From: Rhodoferax koreense
Lineage (GTDB): Bacteria; Pseudomonadota; Gammaproteobacteria; Burkholderiales; Burkholderiaceae_C
Length of the DNA: 64,000 bases
Direction: 5' to 3'
Assembly: GCF_001955695.1 (NCBI RefSeq)
Contig: NZ_CP019236.1
Location: 3,968,001 to 4,032,000, forward strand
How positions within the stretch are numbered: the stretch's first letter is position 1; each line of letters begins with the position of its first letter. The notes beneath the pieces were generated by a model that saw nothing but the letters and a program-made list of their open reading frames with translations, was not told where the DNA came from and did not search any database. Made by a program: the position numbers and the translations under genes. Positions 33,996 through 43,331 of this stretch are shown in pieces.

Positions 33996-35057
33996 TCAGG
34001 CAGCGGCTTCGTTTTCAGCGGCGACTTCGGCTCTTTCGGCGCGCGGCGGCGCTGCATGCGCCATGGCCATCACCTCGCGCGGCGGCAGTGTCTTGAGGCG
34101 GTGGTCGCTCCATACCTGGCGCCAGCGGCGCGCGCCCGGCAGGCCATGGCGCAAGCCCAGCATGTGGCGTGCGATCGGGTACCACGGCGTGCCCTCCGAG
34201 GCGGCCATGCGCTCCATGTAGGCCACCATTTCCAGTTCGACCGCCTCGCGGCTCGCCAACTGCGGCGTCGTACCAAAGAAGGCTTCGTCGAAGCCAGCCA
34301 GCAGCCAGGGGTTGTGGTACGCCTCGCGGCCGACCATCACGCTGTCCACATGCTGCAGGTGCTCGGCGATCTGCGCAGGCGTGGTGATGCCGCCGTTGAT
34401 GCCGATGGTGAGCCGCGGAAAATCGCGCTTGAGTCGGTACACCTGTTCGTAGCGCAGCGGTGGAATCTCGCGGTTCTCCTTCGGGCTCAGGCCCTTGAGC
34501 CAGGCGTTGCGCGCGTGCACGATGAACGTGTCGCAGCCGGCCTCGCTGACCTTGCCCACGAAATCGCGCACGAACGCATAACTCTCGGTGCGGTCGATGC
34601 CGATGCGGTGCTTCACCGTCACCGGGATGGAGACCACGTCGACCATGGCCTTCACGCCATCGGCCACGAGGTCGGGCTCGGCCATCAGGCAAGCGCCGAA
34701 CGCGCCGCGCTGCACGCGCTCCGAAGGGCAGCCGCAGTTCAGGTTGATCTCGTCGTAGCCCCACTGCTCGCCCAGCCGCGCGCAATGCGCCAGGTCCGAG
34801 GCCTCGCTGCCGCCGAGCTGCAGCGCCACCGGATGCTCCGTCGCATCGAAGCGCAGATGCCGCCCCACGTCGCCATGGATCAGCGCGCCGGTCGTCACCA
34901 TCTCGGTGTAGAGCAGCGTGTGGCGCGAGAGCAGGCGGTGCAGGTAACGGCAATGGCGGTCCGTCCAGTCCATCATCGGGGCCACGCTAACAGCCGCGTA
35001 GCTCTGAGGACCCGTTTTCCCTCTGGAAACGCCCTGTTCTAGCGGTGTCTGATTCAA
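33996..35057 (-). CDS. dusA: tRNA-dihydrouridine synthase A with prophage-replaced 5' end
   Basis: Flavin enzyme that reduces uridines in the tRNA D-loop. The conserved core begins [14 protein letters not shown], with [21 protein letters not shown] (read in two parts) and the catalytic-cysteine region intact. No ATG precedes the core in frame. A TTG at 35057 with AGGA at suitable spacing gives 353 residues and about 30 novel N-terminal residues; the GTG of SVAPMM is an alternative. The N-terminal segment is encoded on the prophage side of the junction, so the element appears to restore a start for the host gene. Confidence 0.88.
   Translation of the reverse strand: MNQTPLEQGVSRGKTGPQSYAAVSVAPMMDWTDRHCRYLHRLLSRHTLLYTEMVTTGALIHGDVGRHLRFDATEHPVALQLGGSEASDLAHCARLGEQWGYDEINLNCGCPSERVQRGAFGACLMAEPDLVADGVKAMVDVVSIPVTVKHRIGIDRTESYAFVRDFVGKVSEAGCDTFIVHARNAWLKGLSPKENREIPPLRYEQVYRLKRDFPRLTIGINGGITTPAQIAEHLQHVDSVMVGREAYHNPWLLAGFDEAFFGTTPQLASREAVELEMVAYMERMAASEGTPWYPIARHMLGLRHGLPGARRWRQVWSDHRLKTLPPREVMAMAHAAPPRAERAEVAAENEAAA
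34965..35000. other. Probable prophage attachment site (att) in the 5' end of dusA
   Basis: Family similarity in DusA begins at VAPMMDW (about 34970-34990) and stops just upstream, where the sequence becomes prophage-like and a tyrosine integrase follows. Insertion at the 5' end of dusA is a known habit of DusA-associated integrases. The exact core cannot be fixed without the other end. Confidence 0.55.
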
Positions 35058-35138
35058 TGTGATTTCCTGCGTTTTTCGCTCATTTTTCAATGTCGGTGCT
35101 ACATTCGGGGCGACAAAAAAACCGATGTAGCACCACCC

Positions 35139-36206
35139 ATGGGAACAATTCTCGCACGCACCCGAAAAGACGGCACGACTGGGTATATGGCCACGGTGCG
35201 AATCAAAAAAGGCGGCAAGGTCATCTTCCGGGAAACCGAGACCTTCGACCGGGAACAGGCCGCCAAGGCCTGGATGAAGAAACGCGAAACGGAGCTCGCG
35301 GTGCCTGGCGCGCTGACAAAGCCCGCCGACCCGCTGATGGCCGACGTGATCGACCAGTACAACCAGGAGAAGCACAAGGCCCACGGCAAGACCAAGACCC
35401 AGGTGCTGCGCACCATCAAGGACTCGGATTTCGGGAAGCTGCGCTGCAGCGAGGCCACCAGCCCGGAGATCATCAAGTATCTGCAGACGCTCACATCGCA
35501 GCCGCAGACGCGAGGCAACTACCTCTCCCACTTGGCGGCGGTCTACAGCGTGGCCAGGCCGGCCTGGGGCTACCCGCTCGACCAGCAGGCGGCCGAGGAC
35601 GCCCGCGTCGTGGCAGTCAAGCTGGGACTGATCAGCCGTTCGAAACAACGCACCAGGCGGCCGACACTGGACGAACTGGACAAGCTGATGGCGCACTACA
35701 GCGCCTACGAGCTCAAGAACGCCGACCCCATCCCCATGCGCGCGTTAATCCTGTTCAGCATCTTCTCGACGCGGCGCCAGGAAGAAACCTGCCGGATCAC
35801 CGCCGAAGATCTGAACGCCGAGCACGCTGAGTTGACCGTGCGCGACATGAAGAACCCCGGCGAGAAGATCGGCAACGACGTGGTGACCGCATTGACGCCC
35901 GAGGCCCTGCAGATCATCCAGCGGCTGGGCGCCAAGAAAGGGCGGATCTGGCCCTACAACGAAGGTTCGGTCAGCGCCTCGTTCACCCGTGCCTGCGCCA
36001 TTCTGGGCATCGAGGATCTACGTTTCCATGACCTGCGGCACGACGGCATTTCTAGGCTATTCGAGATGGGCTGGAACATTCCACGCGTGGCCACCGTGTC
36101 GGCGCATCGCTCGTGGCAGAGCCTGCAGCGCTACACCCACGTCAAACAGACAGGGGACAAGTATCAGGACTGGCCCTGGAAAAAGAAGCTGCTCGGCGCG
36201 ACCTGA
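35139..36206 (+). CDS. int: Tyrosine integrase (DusA-associated type)
   Basis: Site-specific recombinase of 355 residues. An N-terminal arm/core-binding region precedes the catalytic domain. Catalytic residues include the arginine in FSTRRQEET (212/213), the box HDLRH (297-301), the AHRSWQ histidine and nucleophile Tyr332 in LQRYTHV. Its start lies 80 bp from the dusA start, pointing away from dusA, consistent with integration there. Confidence 0.92.
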   Translation: MGTILARTRKDGTTGYMATVRIKKGGKVIFRETETFDREQAAKAWMKKRETELAVPGALTKPADPLMADVIDQYNQEKHKAHGKTKTQVLRTIKDSDFGKLRCSEATSPEIIKYLQTLTSQPQTRGNYLSHLAAVYSVARPAWGYPLDQQAAEDARVVAVKLGLISRSKQRTRRPTLDELDKLMAHYSAYELKNADPIPMRALILFSIFSTRRQEETCRITAEDLNAEHAELTVRDMKNPGEKIGNDVVTALTPEALQIIQRLGAKKGRIWPYNEGSVSASFTRACAILGIEDLRFHDLRHDGISRLFEMGWNIPRVATVSAHRSWQSLQRYTHVKQTGDKYQDWPWKKKLLGAT

Positions 36207-36230
36207 GGGGCTACTGTATGCTTTCACAGC

Positions 36231-36566
36231 ATGAGCGAGCATTTCTTCCGCCAGCAGGGAGAGCGAGGCCCGCGCCACTGCCAGTGGTGCGAGCACTGGG
36301 GCGGCCCCACCAATCCGCGCTACCCGGACGGGTCGATTTGGTGCGTGCAGAGCCGGCTCGTGAAGTCCACCCCGCGAGACGGCTGCGCGTACTGGGCCAG
36401 AGCGACCGGTCTGGACCGTGATGACATTCCGCCGAGCGTGCCCTACGTTGACCATTTCGCGCTGGAGATGGCAGCCATGAAGGAAGCCATGCTCCGCGAG
36501 GACGCCGATATCCAGGCCATGGCCGGCGACTGGAACCCCAACGCAAAAAAGCCCTCCACCCCGTGA
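36231..36566 (+). CDS. Small cysteine-rich prophage protein
   Basis: A 111-residue protein, not recognised. The N-terminal half has CQWCEHW, WCVQSR and DGCAYW, giving four cysteines spaced like a zinc site. The C-terminal half is acidic and helical. It lies 24 bp after the integrase on the same strand and may be co-transcribed, so an excision or regulatory role is possible but unproven. Confidence 0.55.
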   Translation: MSEHFFRQQGERGPRHCQWCEHWGGPTNPRYPDGSIWCVQSRLVKSTPRDGCAYWARATGLDRDDIPPSVPYVDHFALEMAAMKEAMLREDADIQAMAGDWNPNAKKPSTP

Positions 36567-36616
36567 AGGATGGAGAGCTGAAACCCGCGCCGAAGCACAG
36601 GAGGAGACAACTGCAA

Positions 36617-36973
36617 CTACTTGATCAGGGGCATGAGCCGACTGTCAAACGGGAACCTGGCGCGCACCTCGGCGACATTGATCCAGATCTCGCCGTTAGG
36701 CTGCTCGTGGCCGAATGGCAGGATATGACCGAAGCCTCGCGTGGATTTGATCCACTCGGCGCCGCCCCTCTCCGCCTCCTCCAGCAATTCGAGCAGCCAC
36801 TTACGCCCGACGCGGCCATTGCGCACCAGCAGGCCCTTGATCCACATCTCGCCCGGCAACCAGTGCACGCCGCACAGCGCGTCGTAAGGGGCCATTGCCG
36901 GAGCCGCATCGTCATGAAAGAAGCGAAACACTTCTTTCGAGCCAGCGTCGGGCAGACGCTCGACGCGGATCAT
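36617..36973 (-). CDS. Hypothetical prophage protein
   Basis: A 118-residue protein with tryptophan-rich segments (GVHWLPGEMWIKGLLV) and no motif I can name. Its start overlaps the stop of the holin-like gene (36970), so it ends the lysis/late operon. It could be a small late accessory protein. Confidence 0.55.
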   Translation of the reverse strand: MIRVERLPDAGSKEVFRFFHDDAAPAMAPYDALCGVHWLPGEMWIKGLLVRNGRVGRKWLLELLEEAERGGAEWIKSTRGFGHILPFGHEQPNGEIWINVAEVRARFPFDSRLMPLIK

Positions 36974-37545
36974 TCCGACGCCCTCCCCGCCTGCTCGGCA
37001 ATCTTGCGCACCGCATCTCCGCTGGCCTTACTTCCCCGGCTAGAGCCGATGAAATAGGTCAAAGCCGCGACCATGCCACCCTCGACCGTGCCAAACGCCC
37101 GTGTCAAGAGAGCGCGTGTGTATTCATCGGACGGCATCTTGCCGAAATAGAACATCGCCACCTCGGCCGCGAACAGGGCCAGCAGCACGAAGAAGATCAC
37201 CTGGGGCATGAAGTCCTTCGTGGCGATTTGCCTGGCCCGCGCGTCCTGCACGTCGCGCAGCTGCGCATCGTCCGCCGCCTGGTTGATCTTGAGCACATCG
37301 ATCTCGAGCGTGCGCATCTGCAGCGCGAACTGCTGCTCCGCCGTCTTGATGGCCACGATCTGCTCCCCCGTGAGCTGGCCGCTGGTCAGTGCGCTCGCTA
37401 CGTCGGCCTCAGACGCGTTTTCTGTGCCCAACATGGCACTGGCCAGGACCTTGACGGCTGCACCCGCCATGGGGCCGCCCAAGGCCGCGCCAAGCACCGG
37501 CGCCAAGCTGCCGACGAAAGTCCTCCAGTCGAAGGCGGCACCCAT
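36970..37545 (-). CDS. Holin of the three-TM (GTA-type) family
   Basis: A 191-residue membrane protein. An N-terminal Gly/Ala-rich hydrophobic stretch, a central charged helix (DDAQLRDVQDARARQ) and two C-terminal hydrophobic segments (QVIFFVLLALFAAEVAMFYF and GGMVAALTYFIG) fit the GTA_holin_3TM family. It directly follows the endolysin, with start and stop overlapping by one base. Expected role: forming the membrane lesion at lysis. Confidence 0.7.
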   Translation of the reverse strand: MGAAFDWRTFVGSLAPVLGAALGGPMAGAAVKVLASAMLGTENASEADVASALTSGQLTGEQIVAIKTAEQQFALQMRTLEIDVLKINQAADDAQLRDVQDARARQIATKDFMPQVIFFVLLALFAAEVAMFYFGKMPSDEYTRALLTRAFGTVEGGMVAALTYFIGSSRGSKASGDAVRKIAEQAGRASE

Positions 37546-38084
37546 CAGGCCACCCGCTGGTTAATCCAGCCATACAAGAAGGCGCGCTGCGAGCGGTTGC
37601 CCTCGGTGATCTCCAGGTACCGGGCCGCCTGCACGCCGTTGAGGGCCTTGAGCATGACCTTGATCCCCTCCATGCCGCGCCAGCGCAGGAAGGCCTGCAG
37701 CGCAGCCAGGCTGACCGGGCCGAGCCGGCCGTCGACGAACAGATCCGCGTAGCGTGAGCCCGTGTCGTTGAAGCCATTGAGCCAGCGCTGCAAGAACTCG
37801 GCCGCCTTCCCGGGGCCCATGTTGACACCGGTGTCGATCAGCTCCATGGCGATCTCCATGTTGATGCCCGCGACCTGGTCGAACTTCGGTTCGCTGATGT
37901 AACGCGCTCCGTAGATCTTGCGGGCCAGATCTACCGGCAGATCGCGCATGTCGCCCTGGTAGCCGTTGGCCCTGGCCACGGCCAGCGTGATGCCATAGTT
38001 CGTCGGGCCGCCCTTGTCATCGGGGTGGTCCACGTAGCCTTTCTCCACGGCGATGATGTTGTTGACGAAGGTATCGAAGTTCAT
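37545..38084 (-). CDS. Endolysin, glycoside hydrolase family 108
   Basis: Peptidoglycan-degrading enzyme of 179 residues. The GH108 signature is EKGYVDHPDDKGGPTNYGIT, with Glu14 as the probable catalytic acid. A C-terminal region resembles a peptidoglycan-binding domain (DGRLGPVSLAALQAFL). No signal peptide is seen, so export depends on the holin next door. Confidence 0.9.
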   Translation of the reverse strand: MNFDTFVNNIIAVEKGYVDHPDDKGGPTNYGITLAVARANGYQGDMRDLPVDLARKIYGARYISEPKFDQVAGINMEIAMELIDTGVNMGPGKAAEFLQRWLNGFNDTGSRYADLFVDGRLGPVSLAALQAFLRWRGMEGIKVMLKALNGVQAARYLEITEGNRSQRAFLYGWINQRVA

Positions 38085-38533
38085 CGGAGATCTCCAAATT
38101 TGCTGTTGAGTCGGCGGTCTTTGATGCCGTGGCTGCCCATCACCTCGATAAGCTGCGCGATGCGGGCCTCGCAGGCCTGGCGCTCGTCGCTCACGGCCTG
38201 GTCGATCACTTTGTGCAGCCGCGTGATCTCGACGTCCTGCCGTTCGCTGTGGACCTCACCGGCCTTGATGCGATCGGCCATCTGCCCAATCACCAAAGCG
38301 GTGCGCTGTTCACTCATGCTGACGAACATGGCGGCCACCCAGGCCATGACCACCAACACGACGACAGCTGCGATGGTGATCAGGGAAAACGGTGAACCGG
38401 TGAGCGTGATGAAAACGGCCTGGCGCTGTTCCCATACCCAATACAACACGATGCCGCTGAAGGCGGCCAGAACGCCCAGCAACAGCTTCGTGAGCGTCAG
38501 CTCCTTCCACACCTCAATGAAGCTCTTGAGCAT
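38081..38533 (-). CDS. Two-TM coiled-coil lysis-cassette protein
   Basis: A 150-residue protein starting at ATG 38533 (MLKSFIEVWK). It has two membrane segments (about 16-35 and 48-70) and then a charged helical domain with coiled-coil character up to the C-terminus. It overlaps the endolysin start by four bases. It may be an additional holin or spanin-like protein; no lipobox is seen. Confidence 0.6.
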   Translation of the reverse strand: MLKSFIEVWKELTLTKLLLGVLAAFSGIVLYWVWEQRQAVFITLTGSPFSLITIAAVVVLVVMAWVAAMFVSMSEQRTALVIGQMADRIKAGEVHSERQDVEITRLHKVIDQAVSDERQACEARIAQLIEVMGSHGIKDRRLNSKFGDLR

Positions 38534-38537
38534 GGAT

Positions 38538-38954
38538 TCAATCCGGCAGGGCGAGCTCGGGAAGCATGGCGGCGAGCTGATCGCCAGTGGGCTCAACTAC
38601 GGTGCCCGCCTCCCACTGCGCGAGAATCTCGTAGCACTTGGCCCAGATCAGCGAGCGCCAAGCACGCAACGCTTGGCCCTCAGCCTGGAACTTCGCCACC
38701 GCCGGCTCATCGGCATACGTCACGGCAGTGCTGATATCGTCGTAGCCGAGCGCCTGAGCACGCTCATCCAGATGGGTCTGGACGCGTGCTCGAAGCAGAT
38801 CGATCCGCCGCGCAACCGTGAGCGCCGCAGGGCGTCGTAGCGCGTCGGCTTCGGCTTGAGTGATAGGCGTCAGGCCGTCTCCGATGTAGTCGTCTTGCGA
38901 GCCATCGGACTCAAAAGCAAAAACGGCGCTGGATGCGTCTTTGAAGTATTTCAC
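38538..38954 (-). CDS. Tail fibre assembly-like protein
   Basis: A 138-residue protein starting at GTG 38954. The start MKYFKDASSAVFAFESDGSQ and the later TPITQAEADALRRP are typical of tail fibre assembly proteins and related small late proteins. It sits directly downstream of the tail fibre gene, as expected for a fibre chaperone. Confidence 0.65.
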   Translation of the reverse strand: MKYFKDASSAVFAFESDGSQDDYIGDGLTPITQAEADALRRPAALTVARRIDLLRARVQTHLDERAQALGYDDISTAVTYADEPAVAKFQAEGQALRAWRSLIWAKCYEILAQWEAGTVVEPTGDQLAAMLPELALPD

Positions 38955-38973
38955 GTCTAGTCCCTTTCAGCGC

Positions 38974-39507
38974 TCAGCGCAGTTCATTCCAAAACGACAG
39001 AGAGCCCTGGGTGACGACCAATTGGTAGGTCGCGCCAGCCGGAACGACCGCCGTCGCGTGTAATGACGTATTCCCAGGCGTTGCGCCCGTGATGCTTCCG
39101 TTCGCAGCAATGCTGTTAACGCCGGCTACTGTCCAACTCACAAAGACAGTGCTGCTGGCGACAGTACCTGTGACAGTGGCCGACACGGTGATCGGCCGGC
39201 CGGTGGTGTTGGTGTAGGTCGTGTTAATGGCCCGGCTACCCAGCAAGTTCTGCCAGGTCTGGCCAACGCCAATCGCCTTGGCGCCAATCATCGCGTCAAT
39301 GGCCTGTTTCAACTGTGTGAGCGTTCCGCCACTCAGCGCGATACCAGCCAGCTCGATCACGTTCGAAATCTCTTCCTGCACCTGGTCAAACCAGTCCGCG
39401 TTCAGATCAGTGGCTGCAACGCCCCCAATGACATCACCATCGGTAAAGCCAGGCTTTCCCGCGCCGAATTTGCCGGCCACCGCCGTGATCGTCGTAATAC
39501 GCCTCAT
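38974..39507 (-). CDS. Tail fibre protein
   Basis: A 177-residue protein. The N-terminal half (DGDVIGGVAATDLNADWFDQ and VQEEISNVIELAGIALSG) resembles phage fibre proteins that attach to the baseplate. The C-terminal half is Thr/Ser/Val-rich beta-structure (TNTTGRPITVSATVTGT). It is short for a complete fibre. It lies between the last baseplate gene and the assembly protein. Confidence 0.7.
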   Translation of the reverse strand: MRRITTITAVAGKFGAGKPGFTDGDVIGGVAATDLNADWFDQVQEEISNVIELAGIALSGGTLTQLKQAIDAMIGAKAIGVGQTWQNLLGSRAINTTYTNTTGRPITVSATVTGTVASSTVFVSWTVAGVNSIAANGSITGATPGNTSLHATAVVPAGATYQLVVTQGSLSFWNELR

Positions 39508-39529
39508 GTTGTTTTCCTTTGGTTAAAAG

Positions 39530-40129
39530 TCAGGCGCCATACCCGACGAAGAGCCGGGTGTGCGCGGGTTTGTGAATGGCAAGAAGGCACTCCAAGCCAG
39601 GGTCGCCCCAGCTCGCCAGCGGGTCGCTGCAGCGGCCGCGCACAGTCATTACCTTCTTGTTTGCTGCGGCAGGCACATTGACGCGCCAGCCGAATCGCCA
39701 GCCACCCTGGTTGATAGCGGCATTGCATTTGCTGTTCGCACGCATTGGCCGGAATACGTCCACCGTCGCGCCGGCATAACCCAGCGCCGCGAGAAACCCA
39801 ATAAAAAAGGCGGCCGATTGGCCGCCCTGGTAGGTCAAGCGCTGCACCACCCGGCGTCTTCGCTCGGCGGTGCTGCCCGGTGGATCGAGGCACGGATCAG
39901 GCAAGCCGACGACGCGCTCCCAGTCGTCGAGCAGCTCACTTGCGGTGCGCGCATCCGCCTCTTCGAGGAGCTGCTCGGCGCGCTGGTGAAGTGCCTGCAG
40001 CGCCGTGGCGGTGGGATCGAAGATGCGCACGCTGGCGTTGTCGCCTTCAACCGGCCAGGCCGGGCCTATGGGTAGCAGCCCGAGCTGCTGCTGTGCGTAG
40101 TCGGCCGCTGTCGTCCTGATCACACCCAT
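39530..40129 (-). CDS. Mu gp48/YmfQ-like baseplate protein (DUF2313)
   Basis: A 199-residue protein starting MGVIRTTAADYAQQQLGLLP, the usual opening of YmfQ/DUF2313 proteins. The middle (LLDDWERVVGLPDPC, then RRRVVQRLTYQGGQS) is also typical. In Mu this protein works with gp47 at the baseplate rim. It overlaps the gp47 gene by ten bases. Confidence 0.85.
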   Translation of the reverse strand: MGVIRTTAADYAQQQLGLLPIGPAWPVEGDNASVRIFDPTATALQALHQRAEQLLEEADARTASELLDDWERVVGLPDPCLDPPGSTAERRRRVVQRLTYQGGQSAAFFIGFLAALGYAGATVDVFRPMRANSKCNAAINQGGWRFGWRVNVPAAANKKVMTVRGRCSDPLASWGDPGLECLLAIHKPAHTRLFVGYGA

Positions 40130-41148
40130 GCGATGCTCCCGAAGGTCGGCATGTGGCCGATGCCCGGCGTGACGTTGGCGGCCGGCGCCAGCAGCACACT
40201 GTCGGTCTCTCCAGCGGCCACGCTGATGGCTTCGCGGATGTGCGAGACCAACAGCGTGACACCTGGCTCTGCCTCGCGTTTGAGCAGGTCGCGCAGTTCG
40301 GCCTCCACCGCTGTGCGTACCGCAGCGCTGTTGGGCGTGAGCGAGATCTGAAACGCCACCGGGTCGGCCACCGGCGCCATCACATAAAGCTCTGCCGTCA
40401 CTGGTGCGAGTGGCGTAATGTGGGCCAGCACGGCGGCCACCTCGCCCGCGTCTGGAATCAGCGAGGCGTCGTCGTCGCGCACGAAGCGCACCACTACCGT
40501 GCCGGCGCCCTGCTCCAACGGGGCCACCCAGGCGCGCGTGACGCCCGGCACCTCCAGAGCCCAAGCCTTGTAGTCGGTGACGCTGCCGCCGTCCGGCGGG
40601 GTCCGCACGCGGGCAATGAGCCGGGCGCGCAGGCTGTCAATCGACTCGATGTCCGCACCGCCCGAAATTTCGCCGGCCGTGGCTTGCGTCTGCACGCCGG
40701 CCACGGGCGACACGAGCGAGAGCGCCTGGCCGGCCGCGCGGTTGCCGGCGGCGCCGGCCAGCGCCGCCACGATGGGCGCGCTGCCAGCTACGCTGTCGGC
40801 CGTGGTGGTGTACTGCACGCCATCGAACGCCTGCAGCACGCTTCCCGTGGGCACAGTGGCGCCCAAGGCCACCACGAAGGCAGCTGCGCCCGTAGCGGCC
40901 GCTGCGGGCTTGCGCGGCACCTCGAGCCACATGCTGGCCCAACGCTCCAGGATGTCGTCGTCGCAGGTGTCCCAGATGATCTGGCGCGCGATCCAATCCG
41001 CGTAGCCATACACGCCATGCAGCGCCCCGGCGAAAACGCGGGCATAGACCTCGGCATCGGCACGCCGCAGCTGCTCGCCATCGACACGCGAAAGCATGTC
41101 GTCGCGGACGGACTTGACCAGCGCCGTCAAAGGCGGTCGGTTAAACAT
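40120..41148 (-). CDS. Baseplate J protein (Mu gp47-like)
   Basis: Baseplate wedge protein of 342 residues. It begins with the typical FNRPPLTALVKSVRDDMLSR and has the conserved GAAFVVALGATVPTGSVLQA and GSVTDYKAWALEVPGVTRAWV segments of the Baseplate_J family. It sits between gp46- and gp48-like genes in Mu order. Confidence 0.92.
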   Translation of the reverse strand: MFNRPPLTALVKSVRDDMLSRVDGEQLRRADAEVYARVFAGALHGVYGYADWIARQIIWDTCDDDILERWASMWLEVPRKPAAAATGAAAFVVALGATVPTGSVLQAFDGVQYTTTADSVAGSAPIVAALAGAAGNRAAGQALSLVSPVAGVQTQATAGEISGGADIESIDSLRARLIARVRTPPDGGSVTDYKAWALEVPGVTRAWVAPLEQGAGTVVVRFVRDDDASLIPDAGEVAAVLAHITPLAPVTAELYVMAPVADPVAFQISLTPNSAAVRTAVEAELRDLLKREAEPGVTLLVSHIREAISVAAGETDSVLLAPAANVTPGIGHMPTFGSIAWV

Positions 41149-41581
41149 TCAGAAAGCTCCATGCATCGTTGAAACGGATATCCAGATTGGCCGCATCGGG
41201 CCGCACGATCTGGCAGCGCAGCGAGATCTGCGACACACCGGCACGTTCGGCCTCGACGATGACCTGGCTGGCCACACCATCGGCCACCAGCCAGGCGAGG
41301 GCCTCCTCGGCATACTCCCGCGCTTGGGTGACCGTCTGCTGGGTGATCTTCGCGCGGGCCAGCAGCCACAGCCGCGAGCCGATGCGGTCGCCTGGTACGG
41401 ATGCGAAGCTGTCGCCCCACCAGCCGCAGCGCTCGGTGCCCGGCAGGTCATCCGCCGGGCGGGCGCGGCCCCAGGTGAACAGGCTGATGATTACGGCGCG
41501 GGGCAGCGGATCGCGCAGGCCCATGCCGAGCGAGCGCTCGACGCCATCGACCACGATGGTGAGCGGTTGTTCGGGCGTCAT
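41141..41581 (-). CDS. Mu gp46-like baseplate protein
   Basis: A 146-residue protein of the phage GP46 family. Recognisable features are LISLFTWGRA-type text (VIISLFTWGRARPADD), GWWGDSFA and the region RLWLLARAKITQQTV. It is probably a wedge component equivalent to P2 gpW. It overlaps the gp47-like gene by eight bases. Confidence 0.85.
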   Translation of the reverse strand: MTPEQPLTIVVDGVERSLGMGLRDPLPRAVIISLFTWGRARPADDLPGTERCGWWGDSFASVPGDRIGSRLWLLARAKITQQTVTQAREYAEEALAWLVADGVASQVIVEAERAGVSQISLRCQIVRPDAANLDIRFNDAWSFLNV

Positions 41582-42057
41582 GCCGGGCCTCCGGTGCTGG
41601 CACCACCTGGCTGCACGCCGCCGTGCACATGCGTGGCCCCGATGTTTACGCCGTTATGCGAGAGCTGCGGGGCCAGCAGATGGATGGCGCTGCTGGCGGC
41701 GATCTCGATCACGCCGCCGCGCTTGAGCGTAATGGTGGAGCCGCCGTCGTCGTGCAGCGCCACCTCGCCCGGCTGCAGGGTGGTGAGACGGTAGCGCCGA
41801 TCGGCAACCACCAGCACCACACCGTGCGAGCGATCGCCATCGAAGAAGCCGGCCACCACCTCGGCACCGGCCTGCGGGTGCGAGGTGAAGCCGTAGGGCT
41901 CGAAGTGCTCCATGCGGTCCTTCGCTTCTTCGTCGAGCAGCTGCACCTGCAGGGTCTGCATCTTCGTGGTGGCCTTGGCGGCGGTAACCTTGCCGCGCAC
42001 GAACATGTTGCCGATGCGTGTCGCCATGCGACGGAGCGCATCCAGTTCGGCGCTCAT
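41578..42057 (-). CDS. Baseplate spike protein (Mu gp45-like)
   Basis: A 159-residue baseplate assembly protein V/gp45 family member. The core has an OB-like fold (QVQLLDEEAKDRMEHFEPYG) and ends in a Gly/His-rich repeat (THVHGGVQPGG) with an HxH-like pattern that commonly binds a metal ion at the tip of the membrane-piercing spike. Confidence 0.88.
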   Translation of the reverse strand: MSAELDALRRMATRIGNMFVRGKVTAAKATTKMQTLQVQLLDEEAKDRMEHFEPYGFTSHPQAGAEVVAGFFDGDRSHGVVLVVADRRYRLTTLQPGEVALHDDGGSTITLKRGGVIEIAASSAIHLLAPQLSHNGVNIGATHVHGGVQPGGASTGGPA

Positions 42058-43331
42058 TCGGACTCTCCACTCAATCCCAGGCCACCGGAGGCGTAGCGGT
42101 CTTTGACGATCTTCACGTTCTTGCCTTTCTTCTGTTTCTTCTGTGCGGCCGACACGTAGCCGTCAACCGGGCCGACGCGCAGTTCCGTGCGCTGGCCTTG
42201 TTCGTCCAGCAGGTACTTCACCTCGGCCACAAGCATTTCCGTCTCAAACCCGATCACGCTGTCGACCACGCGCACGATCTGGTTCGGCACCCACAGACCG
42301 GCCGTGTCGCTCTGCCGCCAGCCGTCCACGGTGTAGGTGGTTTCCAGCGCCTTGGCGGCACGGTGGGCCCGCTCGTAGCGCACGCGATCGGCGCAGGTGC
42401 CTTCGTCCACCTGGCCGCTTTGCCGCAGCACCAGCAGGCGGTGGCGGCTGACGCGGTTGTCGGTGACGCTGGCGCTGCTGCCGATCGACGATGTGACGGC
42501 GGTGTCCACGTCCTCACCGGCTTCGTCTTCGTCGGTCTGCTGGCTGGTAACGGACTTCTGCCCTTTGCAGATGTATTCGCTGAAGACCTTGCTGAAATCG
42601 AGCGCCGCTTCGGCTGCACGGATGTTCACACCCAGCTCCAGCGCCACGCCGGCCTTGCCGCCGCTGCCGGCGACGATGAAGACCAGATCCCCCTGCGCGT
42701 TGTCGGTCGCGAGGCAATGCCGGATACGCAGCATGCGGTCGATGCTTTCGAATACGGTCTCGCCCTGCTGCACCTGAAAGGCCAGCGTGCCTCCGGTGTC
42801 CACCTCCGCACGGACCGTGACGCCGTAGGGTGCGGCCATGTCGGAAGCGATCTGCTCCAGCTTCACGCCGCGCCACTGGCCGCCGCTGCCGCCCTTGGCG
42901 TTGGGTTTGACCGTCTTCGCGGCGGCGGCCTTCGTGCCGTCCACCGCCGTGAGGTTGAGCGCGGCCCAGCCCTTACCGGTGCTTCCCGTGCCGCCGGGAG
43001 CGCCCTTGCTGCCCTGGATGGGGCAGCAGTCCACCAGGTCGGCGGTTTTGCTGCGGCCACGAATGCCGACGCTGAGCGATGTGCCGTCGTACCGGATGGG
43101 CGTTCCGTCGATGTAGCCGGTGGCGACCAGGTCTTCGCCGATGTACAGCGTGCAGGCGTCACCGGGCTGCACCCGGCGCGGCACGTCGGTCTGGCCGGGC
43201 CAGCGGTCGGTCACTTCGAGGTCGAAGCTGCGCGCCTGGCGCTCGATGCCGGCTTCGATGCGCACGTTTTTCCAGCCGCCGAATTCCGTGCCGTCCACCA
43301 CCAGGCGCACCAGGTTGGATTCGTCGATCAT
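42054..43331 (-). CDS. Baseplate hub protein (Mu gp44-like)
   Basis: A 425-residue hub protein. The N-terminal segment VRLVVDGTEFGGWKNVRIEA and FDLEVTDRWPGQ match Mu gp44/P2 gpD-type proteins. The C-terminal end is lysine-rich. It links the tube to the spike encoded immediately downstream. Confidence 0.88.
   Translation of the reverse strand: MIDESNLVRLVVDGTEFGGWKNVRIEAGIERQARSFDLEVTDRWPGQTDVPRRVQPGDACTLYIGEDLVATGYIDGTPIRYDGTSLSVGIRGRSKTADLVDCCPIQGSKGAPGGTGSTGKGWAALNLTAVDGTKAAAAKTVKPNAKGGSGGQWRGVKLEQIASDMAAPYGVTVRAEVDTGGTLAFQVQQGETVFESIDRMLRIRHCLATDNAQGDLVFIVAGSGGKAGVALELGVNIRAAEAALDFSKVFSEYICKGQKSVTSQQTDEDEAGEDVDTAVTSSIGSSASVTDNRVSRHRLLVLRQSGQVDEGTCADRVRYERAHRAAKALETTYTVDGWRQSDTAGLWVPNQIVRVVDSVIGFETEMLVAEVKYLLDEQGQRTELRVGPVDGYVSAAQKKQKKGKNVKIVKDRYASGGLGLSGESE

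Noticed and set aside
35090..35830. Alternative plus-strand frame overlapping the integrase
   Set aside because: It is out of frame with the integrase, whose catalytic residues are all in the 35139 frame.
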